Below, piece by piece: positions 43,901-52,825 of a stretch of 54,735 bases of DNA (within the stretch, counting starts at the first letter, position 1; each line of letters opens with the position of its first letter). The translations under genes and the position numbers were made by a program. Under the pieces are notes generated by a model, which was given only the letters and a program-made list of their open reading frames with translations, was not told where the DNA came from and made no database searches. Source of the stretch: Deltaproteobacteria bacterium (GTDB lineage Bacteria > Desulfobacterota_D > UBA1144 > Nemesobacterales > JAJCZQ01); contig JAJCZQ010000050.1 of NCBI GenBank assembly GCA_029262335.1, positions 1 to 54,735 on the forward strand, given 5' to 3'.

Positions 43901-44770
43901 ATGAATAACCTAAAGCAGGAAATAATAAAATCTAACGGCATAGATGTAAATGTTGCTCACGGCGGCAAGGGCCCTCCCCTGCTCCTTTTGCACGGATATC
44001 CGCAGACAAATTTAATGTGGAGCAAGATTGCCCCTGCACTTGCAGAAAAATTTTACATAGTTTGTCCGGACCTCAGGGGATACGGCATGAGTTCCAAACC
44101 CAAAGGGCTTCCTGATCACTCAAACTATTCAAAAAGAGTAATGGCAGAAGATATTATTGGTGTTATGGACCATCTTGGATTTAATAATTTCCAGGCAGCA
44201 GGCCACGACAGGGGAGGAAGAGTACTTCACAGGATGTGTCTGGATTATCCCGAGAAAGTCACAAAAGCCTGCGTAATGGACATTGCCCCCACGCACCATA
44301 TGTTTACCACTGCTGATAAGGAATTTGCCACAGGCTACTACCACTGGTTTTTCCTGATCCAGCCTGACGGCCTGCCTGAAAAACTTATAGGTGAAGACCC
44401 CGCGTACTACCTGACAGAAATACTTAAAAGATGGAGCGGTAAAAACAAAGATTTTGATTCCGAAACAGTAAAACATTATATAGATGCATTCAGTGATCCC
44501 GAATGTATACACGGCTCCTGCGAAGACTACCGGGCAGCTTCTTCCATCGACCTTGTTCACGACGAGGAAGATATGGATAAAAAAATAGAATGCCCCCTTC
44601 TCGTACTTTGGGGTAATGAGGGATTTGTACACCGGAAGTACGATGTTCTTGAAACATGGAAGGACAGAGCTAAAGATGTAAGAGGAAAAGCACTGGACAG
44701 CGGTCACTTTGTTCCCGAGGAAAACCCGGGTCAGGTACTTGAGGAACTATTAAACTTTATTGAAGCCTGA
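43901..44770 (+). CDS. alpha/beta hydrolase resembling fluoroacetate dehalogenase
   Basis: A 289-residue alpha/beta hydrolase. All residues known from fluoroacetate dehalogenase (RPA1163-type) are in place: nucleophile Asp103 with Arg104 and Arg107 (GHDRGGRVLHRM), acid Asp127 (VMDIAPT), halide-site His148, Trp149 (YYHWFFL) and Tyr210 (CEDYRAA), and catalytic His269 (DSGHFVPEE). Numbers are from ATG 43901; an in-frame TTG sits just before it. It should cleave C-F or C-Cl bonds of haloacetates. No signal peptide. Halide specificity needs testing. It is followed by gshB. Confidence 0.88.
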   Translation: MNNLKQEIIKSNGIDVNVAHGGKGPPLLLLHGYPQTNLMWSKIAPALAEKFYIVCPDLRGYGMSSKPKGLPDHSNYSKRVMAEDIIGVMDHLGFNNFQAAGHDRGGRVLHRMCLDYPEKVTKACVMDIAPTHHMFTTADKEFATGYYHWFFLIQPDGLPEKLIGEDPAYYLTEILKRWSGKNKDFDSETVKHYIDAFSDPECIHGSCEDYRAASSIDLVHDEEDMDKKIECPLLVLWGNEGFVHRKYDVLETWKDRAKDVRGKALDSGHFVPEENPGQVLEELLNFIEA

Positions 44771-44809
44771 ATTCTTGCACAATACACCTGTTTCGATTAG
44801 ATTTAGTCA

Positions 44810-45751
44810 ATGCTTAAAATGCTATTTGTAATGGATCCGATTGAATCCGTAAACATTAAAAAAGACACAACTTTTGTTGTAATGCTGGAGGCCCAGAAAA
44901 GGGGCCACAGGGTATCTTACTGTGAACTAAAAAACCTCTTTATTAAGGACGGCAAAGGCCACGCTGAATCAACAACTGTAAAATTAAAACGTGCAAAAGA
45001 TTTTTTTAAGAAAGGTAAATCATCTATAGGTATGCTCGACGATTTTGATATTGTATGGATGAGAAAAGACCCGCCTTTTAATATGGACTACATATATTCA
45101 ACCTATATTTTAAGCTTAGTAGATGAATCATCCACACATGTCATTAACCATCCAAAAGGAATCAGGGAATCCAACGAAAAGATATACAGCCTTCATTTCA
45201 GGGATTATATACCACCGACTCTTGTAACAAAGGATATCGGAAGGCTCAATGATTTTTTGGATGAAACCGGCGGCGAGATTGTAGTAAAACCGCTTGATGG
45301 TTTTGGCGGCGAAGGAATTTTTTATGTTAAGTCTAAGGATTTCAACAAAGGCCCTATTCTCGAATCAATAACAAACTTTGGGTCAACTTTTGTTATGGCC
45401 CAAAAATTTATAAAAAATGTAAGCAAGGGTGACAAGAGAATAATTATGCTAAACGGCGAACCAATAGGTGCTGTACTCAGGGTCGCAGCAAAAGGTGAGT
45501 TCAGGAGTAATTTCCATTCCGGCGGGCATCCCGAGGTCACCAGGATTACAAAAAGAGACCTTGATATCTGCAAAGCAGTTAAGCCTAAACTTTTGGAAGA
45601 CAGGCTGAGTTTTGTGGGGATTGATGTAGTCGGAGGTTTTCTTACCGAGGTAAATACCACAAGCCCTACCTGTGTGCAGGAAATTAATCATTTCAGCAAC
45701 ACGGTACTTGAAAAAAAGATCGTTGATTTTGCAGAGTCCTTATGCAGCTAA
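44810..45751 (+). CDS. gshB: glutathione synthetase
   Basis: Joins gamma-glutamylcysteine and glycine, using ATP. The 313-residue protein begins MLFVMDPIESVNIKKDTTF and has DFDIVWMRKDPPFNMDYIY, ATP-grasp motifs VVKPLDGFGGEGIFYV, NGEPIGAVLRVAAKGEFRSN and FVGIDVVGGFLTEVNTTSPTC. This matches the prokaryotic GshB family along its full length. gshA is not in the window. The gene is between the dehalogenase-like gene and gatCA on the same strand. No Shine-Dalgarno sequence is visible. Confidence 0.95.
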   Translation: MLKMLFVMDPIESVNIKKDTTFVVMLEAQKRGHRVSYCELKNLFIKDGKGHAESTTVKLKRAKDFFKKGKSSIGMLDDFDIVWMRKDPPFNMDYIYSTYILSLVDESSTHVINHPKGIRESNEKIYSLHFRDYIPPTLVTKDIGRLNDFLDETGGEIVVKPLDGFGGEGIFYVKSKDFNKGPILESITNFGSTFVMAQKFIKNVSKGDKRIIMLNGEPIGAVLRVAAKGEFRSNFHSGGHPEVTRITKRDLDICKAVKPKLLEDRLSFVGIDVVGGFLTEVNTTSPTCVQEINHFSNTVLEKKIVDFAESLCS

Positions 45752-45810
45752 AAGATTTGATAAAACCATAAGATTAGTTAGAAGTTATTATCCATTTTCA
45801 GGGAGTTATT

Positions 45811-46101
45811 ATGAAAATTTCAAAGCAGGAAGTCCTTAATACTGCCGAGCTTGCGAAGCTTGAATTCCAGGATTCGCAACTTGAAAAGTTTACTGGGCAG
45901 CTTGGAAGAATATTAGAATATATTGAGGACCTTAAAGAGCTTGATACCGATAATATTGAGCCTACATCACACGGAGTAGAACTTACAATCCCGCTTCGCG
46001 AAGACAGAGTTGTACAGTTGATTACAACTGAAGAAGCTCTTCAGAATGCGCCTGAGAAAGATGAAGATTTTTTTGTTGTTCCAAAAGTAATTGAAGATTA
46101 A
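45811..46101 (+). CDS. gatC: aspartyl/glutamyl-tRNA amidotransferase subunit C
   Basis: The small belt subunit that clamps GatA and GatB. The 96-residue protein starts KISKQEVLNTAELAKLEF and has the family segments LGRILEYIEDLKELDTDNIEPTSH and LREDRV near the end. GGGAG about 7 bp before the ATG. gatA follows after 16 bp, so the two are an operon; gatB is at 35777. Confidence 0.96.
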   Translation: MKISKQEVLNTAELAKLEFQDSQLEKFTGQLGRILEYIEDLKELDTDNIEPTSHGVELTIPLREDRVVQLITTEEALQNAPEKDEDFFVVPKVIED

Positions 46102-46117
46102 AAACCCCGGGTAACTC

Positions 46118-47578
46118 ATGAACATTAAAGATATTACAATCAAAGAAGCATCTGATCTTATCAGAGATAAAAAAATATCCCCTGTAGAATTAACAAAAGC
46201 ATTTCTAGAAAGGATAGAGACTGTTGATAAGGAGTTAAATACCTATATTACAGTACTCTCGGAGCATGCTTTAAATACAGCTGAATCGGCAGAAAAAGAA
46301 ATAATGAAAGGGAATTACCTTGGCCCTCTACATGGTGTGCCAATCGGGTTAAAAGACATCTTTGTAATGAAGGACGTTGCTGCTACATGCGGTTCAAAAA
46401 TGCTTGAAAATTTTATTTCACCTTATGATGCAACTGTTACGGCCAGGATTAAAAAATCCGGGGCGGTAATACTCGGCAAAAACAATATGGACGAGTTTGC
46501 AATGGGATCTTCAAATGAGACCTCTTACTTCGGCCCGGTAAAAAACCCGTGGGATACAGGGAAAGTACCCGGTGGATCAAGCGGGGGATCAGCTTCTGCA
46601 GCGGCGGCCGGACTCTGTACCGCATCAATTGGTACTGATACCGGTGGATCCATTCGCCAGCCTGCAGCACTTTGCGGAATCACCGGATTAAAACCTACAT
46701 ACGGGCGTGTAAGCAGATATGGCATGATAGCCTTTGCCTCTTCACTCGATCAGGCAGGCCCTCTTACAAAGTCTGTTGAAGATGCTGCAATAATTTTAAA
46801 TGCCATTTCAGGTAGAGACGAAATGGATTCCACATCAGTTGATATTGAAGTACCTGATTTTACAAAGAACCTGAACGGTGACATAAAAGGAATGAAAATT
46901 GGTATTCCCAAAGAATATTTTGTCGATGGTATGGACAGCGAAGTTGAAAGTGCTGTCCTAAAAGCAATAAAAGACATTGAGTCCCTTGGCGCTGAAATTG
47001 TTGAAATCTCTTTACCCCATACCAAGTATGCAATCTCAACCTACTATATAATTGCTCCTTGTGAGGCAAGTTCAAACCTCGCAAGGTACGACGGAGTCAG
47101 ATACGGATACAGGGCCCCGGATGTGGACAATTTAAATGATCTTTTTATCAGGAGCAGATCAGAGGGGTTTGGGGAAGAAGTTAAGAGGAGGATCATGCTT
47201 GGCACTTATGCACTTTCTTCGGGCTACTATGATGCATACTACCTGAAGGCTCAGAAGGTAAGGACCCTCATAAGGGAAGATTTTAAAAATGCATGGGAAA
47301 AGGTAGATGTTATTGTTACCCCTACTACCCCCGAAACAGCATTCGGTATCAATGAAAAAACAGATGATCCTATAAAAATGTATCTTTCCGATGTGCTTAC
47401 TATCCCCTGCAATATTGCAGGTATACCTGGACTATCTACCCCATGCGGATTCAGTTCAGGTAATCTTCCGATTGGGCTCCAGATACTTGGAAAATCTTTT
47501 GATGAAGAAAGTATACTGAGGGTAGCTCACGCCTACGAAAAGGTTAATAACTGGAACCTTAAAACACCTGAAATTTAA
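46118..47578 (+). CDS. gatA: aspartyl/glutamyl-tRNA amidotransferase subunit A
   Basis: The glutaminase subunit of GatCAB; it supplies ammonia from glutamine. The 486-residue amidase-signature enzyme has the triad Lys79 (GLKDIF), Ser154 (PGGSSGGS) and nucleophile Ser178 ([12 protein letters not shown]). C-terminal motifs [13 protein letters not shown] and [12 protein letters not shown] match the family. It is directly downstream of gatC. A CCGGAGGTATTATT ribosome-site-like sequence at 47599-47612 follows but opens no frame. Confidence 0.97.
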   Translation: MNIKDITIKEASDLIRDKKISPVELTKAFLERIETVDKELNTYITVLSEHALNTAESAEKEIMKGNYLGPLHGVPIGLKDIFVMKDVAATCGSKMLENFISPYDATVTARIKKSGAVILGKNNMDEFAMGSSNETSYFGPVKNPWDTGKVPGGSSGGSASAAAAGLCTASIGTDTGGSIRQPAALCGITGLKPTYGRVSRYGMIAFASSLDQAGPLTKSVEDAAIILNAISGRDEMDSTSVDIEVPDFTKNLNGDIKGMKIGIPKEYFVDGMDSEVESAVLKAIKDIESLGAEIVEISLPHTKYAISTYYIIAPCEASSNLARYDGVRYGYRAPDVDNLNDLFIRSRSEGFGEEVKRRIMLGTYALSSGYYDAYYLKAQKVRTLIREDFKNAWEKVDVIVTPTTPETAFGINEKTDDPIKMYLSDVLTIPCNIAGIPGLSTPCGFSSGNLPIGLQILGKSFDEESILRVAHAYEKVNNWNLKTPEI

Positions 47579-47670
47579 TAAATCCTGATTAACATCTCCG
47601 GAGGTATTATTATCAGAGTACAAGATAATTAGGAGACAGTCTTTGAAAGTATAATAATCAATATATACAG

Positions 47671-48516
47671 CTAGTTATCCCATATTACTAAAGCAGCATC
47701 ATATACTGTTTTTTTTGATACATTAAAATCTTCACAAACTACTTTAACTGAATCTTTAAGAGAAAGGCCTAAATTATTGAGTGTTTTCAGCCTTTTAGAA
47801 ATTAATTCTTTAGATTTATCTAAACTATCTTCTGTATCTCCTTCTGATCCTTTTACAATTAGTGTCAATTCACCTTTTATGCTGTCCCGCACATCATAAT
47901 TCTCTGATATTTCTTTTACTGTTCCATATACAGTTTCTTCATGCATTTTTGTGAGTTCCCTTGCTAAAGCCGCTTCCCTGTCTCCAAAATATCTAACGAG
48001 GTAATTAAGTGACTTTTTTATCCTTTTTGGTGATTCAAAAAATATCAGCGTATATGGTTCATTTATATACTTTTCAGAAAGTTTTTCGACCTGCGTTTTA
48101 GTTTTTGGAAGAAACCCCAGGAATAGAAACTTATCACTTGGAAGCCCGCTTACCGCAATTGCCGCGAGCACAGAACTCGCACCTGGTACAGGCACAATCT
48201 TAATGGAGTTTTTTACCGCAAGATTAACAATTCTGTAACCCGGATCTGAGACGCAGGGAGTTCCTGCATCTGTAACAAGGGCAATATTTTTACCCTCTTT
48301 TAAATCTTCTATAAGTTTTTGTGATTTACTAAGTTCATTATGTTCGTGATAACTGGTGAGAGGAGTATTTATACCAAAATGACTCAAAAGTTTTTTTGAA
48401 TGCCTGGAATCCTCACATGCAATAAGGTCTGCACTTTTAAGAATTTGTATTGCCCTCGAAGAAATATCCTGAAGGTTCCCTATTGGAGTAGAAACTATAT
48501 AAAGAGTGCCGGCCAT
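47671..48516 (-). CDS. rsmI: 16S rRNA (cytidine-1402-2'-O)-methyltransferase RsmI
   Basis: A 281-residue SAM-dependent tetrapyrrole-methylase-fold enzyme that methylates the ribose of C1402 in 16S rRNA. Motifs are LYIVSTPIGNLQDIS at the start, LIACEDSRHSKKLL, LVTDAGTPCVSDPGYR, VPGASSVLAAIAVSGLP and LIFFESPKRI. The C-terminal domain is present. It lies just downstream of the SH3-domain gene on the same strand with a 9-bp gap, so they are likely co-transcribed. Confidence 0.95.
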   Translation of the reverse strand: MAGTLYIVSTPIGNLQDISSRAIQILKSADLIACEDSRHSKKLLSHFGINTPLTSYHEHNELSKSQKLIEDLKEGKNIALVTDAGTPCVSDPGYRIVNLAVKNSIKIVPVPGASSVLAAIAVSGLPSDKFLFLGFLPKTKTQVEKLSEKYINEPYTLIFFESPKRIKKSLNYLVRYFGDREAALARELTKMHEETVYGTVKEISENYDVRDSIKGELTLIVKGSEGDTEDSLDKSKELISKRLKTLNNLGLSLKDSVKVVCEDFNVSKKTVYDAALVIWDN

Positions 48517-48525
48517 TATAATTAA

Positions 48526-49674
48526 TTACTTTGAAAGTAATTTTTTTGCAACCCAGCCTTCCTTTCCATCCTGCATTCTGATCTTGGTCCAGATACCTGA
48601 ATTTTCATCAAGCATGGCAACCCGGGTCCCGAAAGTTGCAACAGATACAACACCGTAATTCCTACCGGGCCCTTTCCTTACGTTTGCGCGCTTAACAATA
48701 ACTTTATAATTATAATCTTCATCATTATTCTGAATATTTGAAGTACCGGCTTCGGAAAGCAGATATTCTTTGGATACTGCCGGGTCATTTTCAATAGGCA
48801 ATGATTCTGAATTCACTTTTTTTGTATCATCATTTTGTAATTTTTGATTCGGAACATCAATGTTTTTTAACAACTGTTCTTCAGATTGATTCTCTTTTTC
48901 ATAAAGCTCTTCAAGTATAACCATCTCTCCGGTGGTATTTGGCCTTATGTATTTGAAATAGTAACCCAAAAAACCTACGGCACATAAAAGAAGGAATGCC
49001 AGGGCTATATATAAGAATTTATCGTCTGACTCCTGTTTCCCGTTTTGTGCATTACTGCTGGCAAACATTTTTTGATAGTATTCTTCTTCATCTTCAATCT
49101 GCTCATCTTCAATTTGCCCGGCCGGTTCTTCTACCTCAACTGTTTTTTCTTCCACTTCTTCAACAATTTCTTCGACAACAGGAGGATTGAGCTCTTCGTC
49201 TATCTTTTCCTTTATGTCTTCACGTATATTTGTAAGTCCGGAATCCACTTCCTGCTGAAAGGCTTCAAGCTCGGCAATATAGAATTGATGAAGAGAGTTT
49301 AGTTTATCAGACCCGTTTTTAAGACGGTCCGAGAGTTCTTTTTTTAAGGAATTAATTTCACTGTTTTCTTTTGCAATTGAAGAAATGAACTCATTTAAAT
49401 AAAGCCCGACCTGTGTAGTTGAAAGGTCCTTGTCCTGGAAAGACACCTGCAAAAAGTCACTAAGTTCACTTGTCTTCAGGTTAAGTTCATTTAGCCAGTC
49501 CTGGATCATCTGTGTTTTAGAATCCAGGTATTTAATTTCTTCATCAATAATCCCTCCAGAGGTCTTTATCAAACTCTGGGTTTTAATAAGGCGAAGTATG
49601 TCAGATTCAAAATTACCTGAAATCCTGGCTATCTGTTCTTCTATCGAATTTTCTTTTTTGTTCTCTTCACTCAT
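48526..49674 (-). CDS. membrane protein with coiled coil and C-terminal SH3 domain
   Basis: About 382 residues from ATG 49674 (an in-frame TTG at 49695 is less likely). The N-terminal 180 residues are charged coiled coil, followed by a Glu/Val-rich acidic linker. One TM segment (FLYIALAFLLLCAVGFLGYYF) puts the C-terminus outside. The last 60 residues are a bacterial SH3 (SH3b) domain (VKRANVRKGPGRNYGVV, WTKIRMQDGKEGWVAKKLL), which often binds cell wall. It may be a wall-sensing or wall-anchoring protein with a cytoplasmic coiled coil. No specific family is recognised. GGTGG precedes the ATG. Confidence 0.85.
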   Translation of the reverse strand: MSEENKKENSIEEQIARISGNFESDILRLIKTQSLIKTSGGIIDEEIKYLDSKTQMIQDWLNELNLKTSELSDFLQVSFQDKDLSTTQVGLYLNEFISSIAKENSEINSLKKELSDRLKNGSDKLNSLHQFYIAELEAFQQEVDSGLTNIREDIKEKIDEELNPPVVEEIVEEVEEKTVEVEEPAGQIEDEQIEDEEEYYQKMFASSNAQNGKQESDDKFLYIALAFLLLCAVGFLGYYFKYIRPNTTGEMVILEELYEKENQSEEQLLKNIDVPNQKLQNDDTKKVNSESLPIENDPAVSKEYLLSEAGTSNIQNNDEDYNYKVIVKRANVRKGPGRNYGVVSVATFGTRVAMLDENSGIWTKIRMQDGKEGWVAKKLLSK

Positions 49675-49810
49675 AGAACCACCCGTTCTGAACAATATTG
49701 TAGTTTAAAAATATTCAAAATAAAGGAAATTTATCTATTTAACAATTTTTAGTTATATAATTCCTCTGTATTGGCAACTTTATTGCATGTATTAATGTTT
49801 AATTATTAAG

Positions 49811-49835
49811 GGGTATTACTTATACCCATAAGGAG
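49811..49835 (+). promoter_or_regulatory. leader hairpin and Shine-Dalgarno of the thaumatin-like gene
   Basis: GGGTAT (49811-49816) pairs with ATACCC (49822-49827) around TACTT, ending 2 bp before AAGGAG (49830-49835), which is 6 bp from the ATG. The stem does not cover the ribosome site and may stabilise the mRNA 5' end. Confidence 0.4.
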
Positions 49836-49841
49836 AACGAG

Positions 49842-51839
49842 ATGAACTATCTTTACAAAGGTTTTAAATTTTCAATATTTATATTAATACTGGCAACAAG
49901 CTTTATTCTAACAACTCAAATTGATACATACGCACAGGACGATGCAGGTGAATGTACAGAACCTGCAACTGTCCCGGACTGCACGGGAAGTGACTTAACA
50001 AACTGCAACTGTGGCACAACAGTTCCATACTGCTGTCCGGATACAACACCGGGATCATGTTCAGACAGTTTTGATAATGCCTGTACTTTCTCCACATGTG
50101 ATGCATCACAAATCTGTAAAGTACCTGCTCCGGCACCACCACCCCCGGTAAGGGCTACAAGAAACTTAACATTTATAAACAACTGTAATGAAACCGTATG
50201 GGTTGGTGGTTCAGGCCAGGGTCTTACCGGAGAAGCTACCGGTTTTGAACTGGCACCAGCAGGTATGTCGGGAAATTCCAATACCGTAACAGTCCAGGGC
50301 GACTTACAATCAGGTAATTTCTGGCCAAGGACTTCATGCTCATTCCCCTGTACAAGTGTTCCATGCTGTGAGACCGGAGACTGTGCGAATTCAGATAACA
50401 TGACAGTTGAATGCAACGGCGGTACCAAAGCCCCACCTGCAAACTCATTCGAGGTTACATTTAATGAATCCCCCGATAATGATTTTTATGATATAACAAA
50501 TGTAGATGGTTATGCTGTGGGTATAGCCGTTCAGCAGATGAACGGAGTAAAACTTACAAACGACCCTACAATTAACGGTCAGCCTGCCCCACAGCTAAAC
50601 TGCGGTAACCCCGCATGTTCTACATTTGATATGAACCAGTGTCCGCCGGAACTAAGCGAAACTACCAGCTCGGGAAGGCAGATATGCTGGGGACTTGGCG
50701 GTGCTTCAAATGACCCGACCCAAAGGGGTACTTCTACAATACTGCAAAATATCGCTTCAGACTGTGACCAGCTTGCCCTTGTAGGTGCCGCCTGTGGTGC
50801 TGAAGCTACAGGAGGGACTACGTGTGGTACGGATTCAAGTGCAGGATGCAGCGACGGGGATTCACTTTACTGCTGTTCACCATATAACGAGAACCTTCCT
50901 GCCGGTCATGGTGGTATAGGATGCGCAGATCCATCTGACCCAAACTATGTAAACACATGCAGCGGCGTCTGGCCTACACCTGATTCAACCTGGTGTACAA
51001 TGGTTGGACTACCGGCAAATTTCTGCACCTATAACGGCGTGTTTGAACAGCAATGCTCTCAGGCCTACAGCTGGCAGTTTAATGACAGCAACAGTACCTA
51101 CCAGTGCATTAATCCCGACTACCAGATTACTTTTTGCCCAAGTTCCGCAAATACGGACCATGACAGTGTTTTAGATTCAGAAGATATTGATTCTGACAAC
51201 GACGGTATTAGTGATGCGAGGGAAATAGGAGTCAATATACCTATGAGAGCCGATATTTCACTATCTTCAAATGATATTGACGGAGACGGCATCCCCAATG
51301 AACTTGACCTTGATTCTGACGGTGACGGAATACCAGACCATAATGAAGGCGGCGGAGCAAACGATAGTGACTCCAATGGTTTTGCCGATAACTTTGTCGA
51401 TAACGACAATGACGGACATCACGACCAGCATGATGAGGACCAGATGAATGACCAGCTACCGCTCCCGGATACTGATGGAGACGGAATACCTGATTTCCTG
51501 GATACCGATTCTGACAACGACGGTGTAACCGATGCCGCAGAAACAGGTAGCATTGATATGAACGGCGACGGAATTCTGGATAATAACGAAGACAGGAACA
51601 GAGACGGTCTTGCCGACACCGTACATCCGGCAACCGGGGCCCCCGTAGAATTCTCAGACTCTGACAGTGACGGTTTATTTGACCACCTTGATGCTGATGA
51701 TCAGAATGTAGTTGATGACTGCATAAACTGCGGTAACGGGTGCAGTATGGCCAGAACCGGAAGCAGGAACGCTGACCTTTTACTACTGCTTGTTCCTCTG
51801 GCAATTGTAATAGGAAGATATAGAAGAAAAAGTAGTTAA
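49842..51839 (+). CDS. secreted thaumatin-like / thrombospondin type 3 repeat protein with C-terminal sorting signal
   Basis: A 665-residue protein. A signal peptide (about 10-31) is followed by a Cys-rich segment and a Pro-rich linker (about 95-104). A complete thaumatin-like domain spans about 107-433 (FINNCNETVWVGG, FWPRTSC, DFYDITNVDGY, CSQAYSW, YQITFCP). Then come Ca2+-binding TSP3-type repeats about 436-625 (patterns DSDNDGISDAREIG, DGDGIPNELDLDSDGDGIPD, DTDGDGIPDFLD). The end is GCS at 633-635, a hydrophobic helix and RYRRK, much like MYXO-CTERM surface-sorting signals. It is probably anchored or released at the cell surface. The many Cys suggest disulfides. Confidence 0.9.
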   Translation: MNYLYKGFKFSIFILILATSFILTTQIDTYAQDDAGECTEPATVPDCTGSDLTNCNCGTTVPYCCPDTTPGSCSDSFDNACTFSTCDASQICKVPAPAPPPPVRATRNLTFINNCNETVWVGGSGQGLTGEATGFELAPAGMSGNSNTVTVQGDLQSGNFWPRTSCSFPCTSVPCCETGDCANSDNMTVECNGGTKAPPANSFEVTFNESPDNDFYDITNVDGYAVGIAVQQMNGVKLTNDPTINGQPAPQLNCGNPACSTFDMNQCPPELSETTSSGRQICWGLGGASNDPTQRGTSTILQNIASDCDQLALVGAACGAEATGGTTCGTDSSAGCSDGDSLYCCSPYNENLPAGHGGIGCADPSDPNYVNTCSGVWPTPDSTWCTMVGLPANFCTYNGVFEQQCSQAYSWQFNDSNSTYQCINPDYQITFCPSSANTDHDSVLDSEDIDSDNDGISDAREIGVNIPMRADISLSSNDIDGDGIPNELDLDSDGDGIPDHNEGGGANDSDSNGFADNFVDNDNDGHHDQHDEDQMNDQLPLPDTDGDGIPDFLDTDSDNDGVTDAAETGSIDMNGDGILDNNEDRNRDGLADTVHPATGAPVEFSDSDSDGLFDHLDADDQNVVDDCINCGNGCSMARTGSRNADLLLLLVPLAIVIGRYRRKSS

Positions 51840-51852
51840 ATTAATAAAATAG

Positions 51853-51893
51853 AGGGGGCGATAATTTTGACTTATTGTCCCTTTTTTATTTTC
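51853..51893 (+). terminator. terminator of the thaumatin-like gene, inside the convergent gene
   Basis: AGGGGGCGATAA (51853-51864) pairs with TTATTGTCCCTT (51872-51883) over 12 bp, three of them G-U, with a 7-nt loop and the tract CTTTTTTATTTTC. The right arm is also the end of the minus-strand EamA coding region. The wobbles favour folding of the plus-strand RNA. Confidence 0.75.
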
Positions 51894-52753
51894 TTATTGT
51901 TAATAAGGTATACCCCTAGGAACACAATTAATATTCCAACTATCTGGGTTAAACTCACCTTCTCACCAAGAAATACATAACTGCCAATCACACCCATTAC
52001 TGGCACAAGATAAAATGTGAGGGATGAAAAAAATGCCCCTGCCCTGTTAAGCAGCCAGTAATAAACAACAAAGGCCGCAGCAAAACATACAAGACCCATA
52101 TAAATTTCTGCAAGTATAAAATTCTCCGAGAAACTGGACTCAAGCGGTTTTTCAAAAACAAATGCAAATACCCACATTATGACAACAGCCATACCTACAT
52201 AGTATGTAGTGGAAACAAATGTGTCAGTACCTCTTGCAAGTCTCGGTGCTATTACTCCGTTAATACCAAAAACCGCAAAACCCGACACTATCAACAGGGC
52301 CCCTTTCAGGGTTGATCCGCCTGCAAGAATATTATTAATCCCGACCACAAGAACAAGCCCTATTATACCAATGACCAGGCCCGCAACTCCCCTGATGCTA
52401 AACGGTTCACTTTTCAGAAAAAATACTGTAATAATGAATGTGACCATTGGTGCAACAGTAACCAGTACGGAGGTAAGTCCTGCAGAGATATATACCTGGC
52501 CAAGCCCTACCACTATCCAAAGATATGCAACACCCAGTATTGCAAAGACAAGGAAAGCAAACCAGTGCCTTGCATGGCCCCTTATATCTTTTTTAAGCAG
52601 GAGTGTTAACAAAAGAAGAGCAAAAAAACCTATTGTTGCACGCACGGACTGGACTGTTAGGGGAGAAACTGTTTCCTCGGCATATTTAATAAAGACAAAT
52701 GCAGTACCCCAGGCAAAAGAAACAAACAAAAGTGCGGCTGCATTGGCTAACAT
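51872..52753 (-). CDS. EamA-family (DMT) transporter
   Basis: A 293-residue inner-membrane protein with ten TM segments in two EamA halves (about 5-135 and 150-285). It has FVSFAWGTAFVFIKYAEETVSPLTVQ-type start features, VGLGQVYISAGLTSVLVTVAPM and the duplicated end VPVMGVIGSYVFLGEKVSLTQ. It exports an unknown metabolite or drug. The C-terminal tail NNKKIKKGQ is encoded in the thaumatin-gene terminator. It differs clearly from the other EamA gene at 30547, so they are separate subfamilies. Confidence 0.9.
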   Translation of the reverse strand: MLANAAALLFVSFAWGTAFVFIKYAEETVSPLTVQSVRATIGFFALLLLTLLLKKDIRGHARHWFAFLVFAILGVAYLWIVVGLGQVYISAGLTSVLVTVAPMVTFIITVFFLKSEPFSIRGVAGLVIGIIGLVLVVGINNILAGGSTLKGALLIVSGFAVFGINGVIAPRLARGTDTFVSTTYYVGMAVVIMWVFAFVFEKPLESSFSENFILAEIYMGLVCFAAAFVVYYWLLNRAGAFFSSLTFYLVPVMGVIGSYVFLGEKVSLTQIVGILIVFLGVYLINNKKIKKGQ

Positions 52754-52825
52754 TTTATGACTGTCCTCACGTTATTATGATAACGGCATAAGAGAGGTAA
52801 TAAAATTCATTAAGATAGGATAATT

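Noticed and set aside
44129-44707. 192-codon minus-strand frame opposite the dehalogenase-like gene
   Set aside because: It lies in the antisense of a gene with a complete active-site set; it has no recognisable domain.
47599-47630. Strong Shine-Dalgarno-like CCGGAGGTATTATT after gatA
   Set aside because: No ATG, GTG or TTG follows at proper distance; the possible ATC start opens only six codons.
51241-51804. 187-codon minus-strand frame opposite the TSP3 repeats
   Set aside because: Its Arg/Tyr/His-rich repeats are the antisense reading of Asp/Gly-rich calcium repeats.
52209-52760. 183-codon plus-strand frame opposite the EamA gene
   Set aside because: Antisense shadow of a membrane protein, no start signal and no domain.
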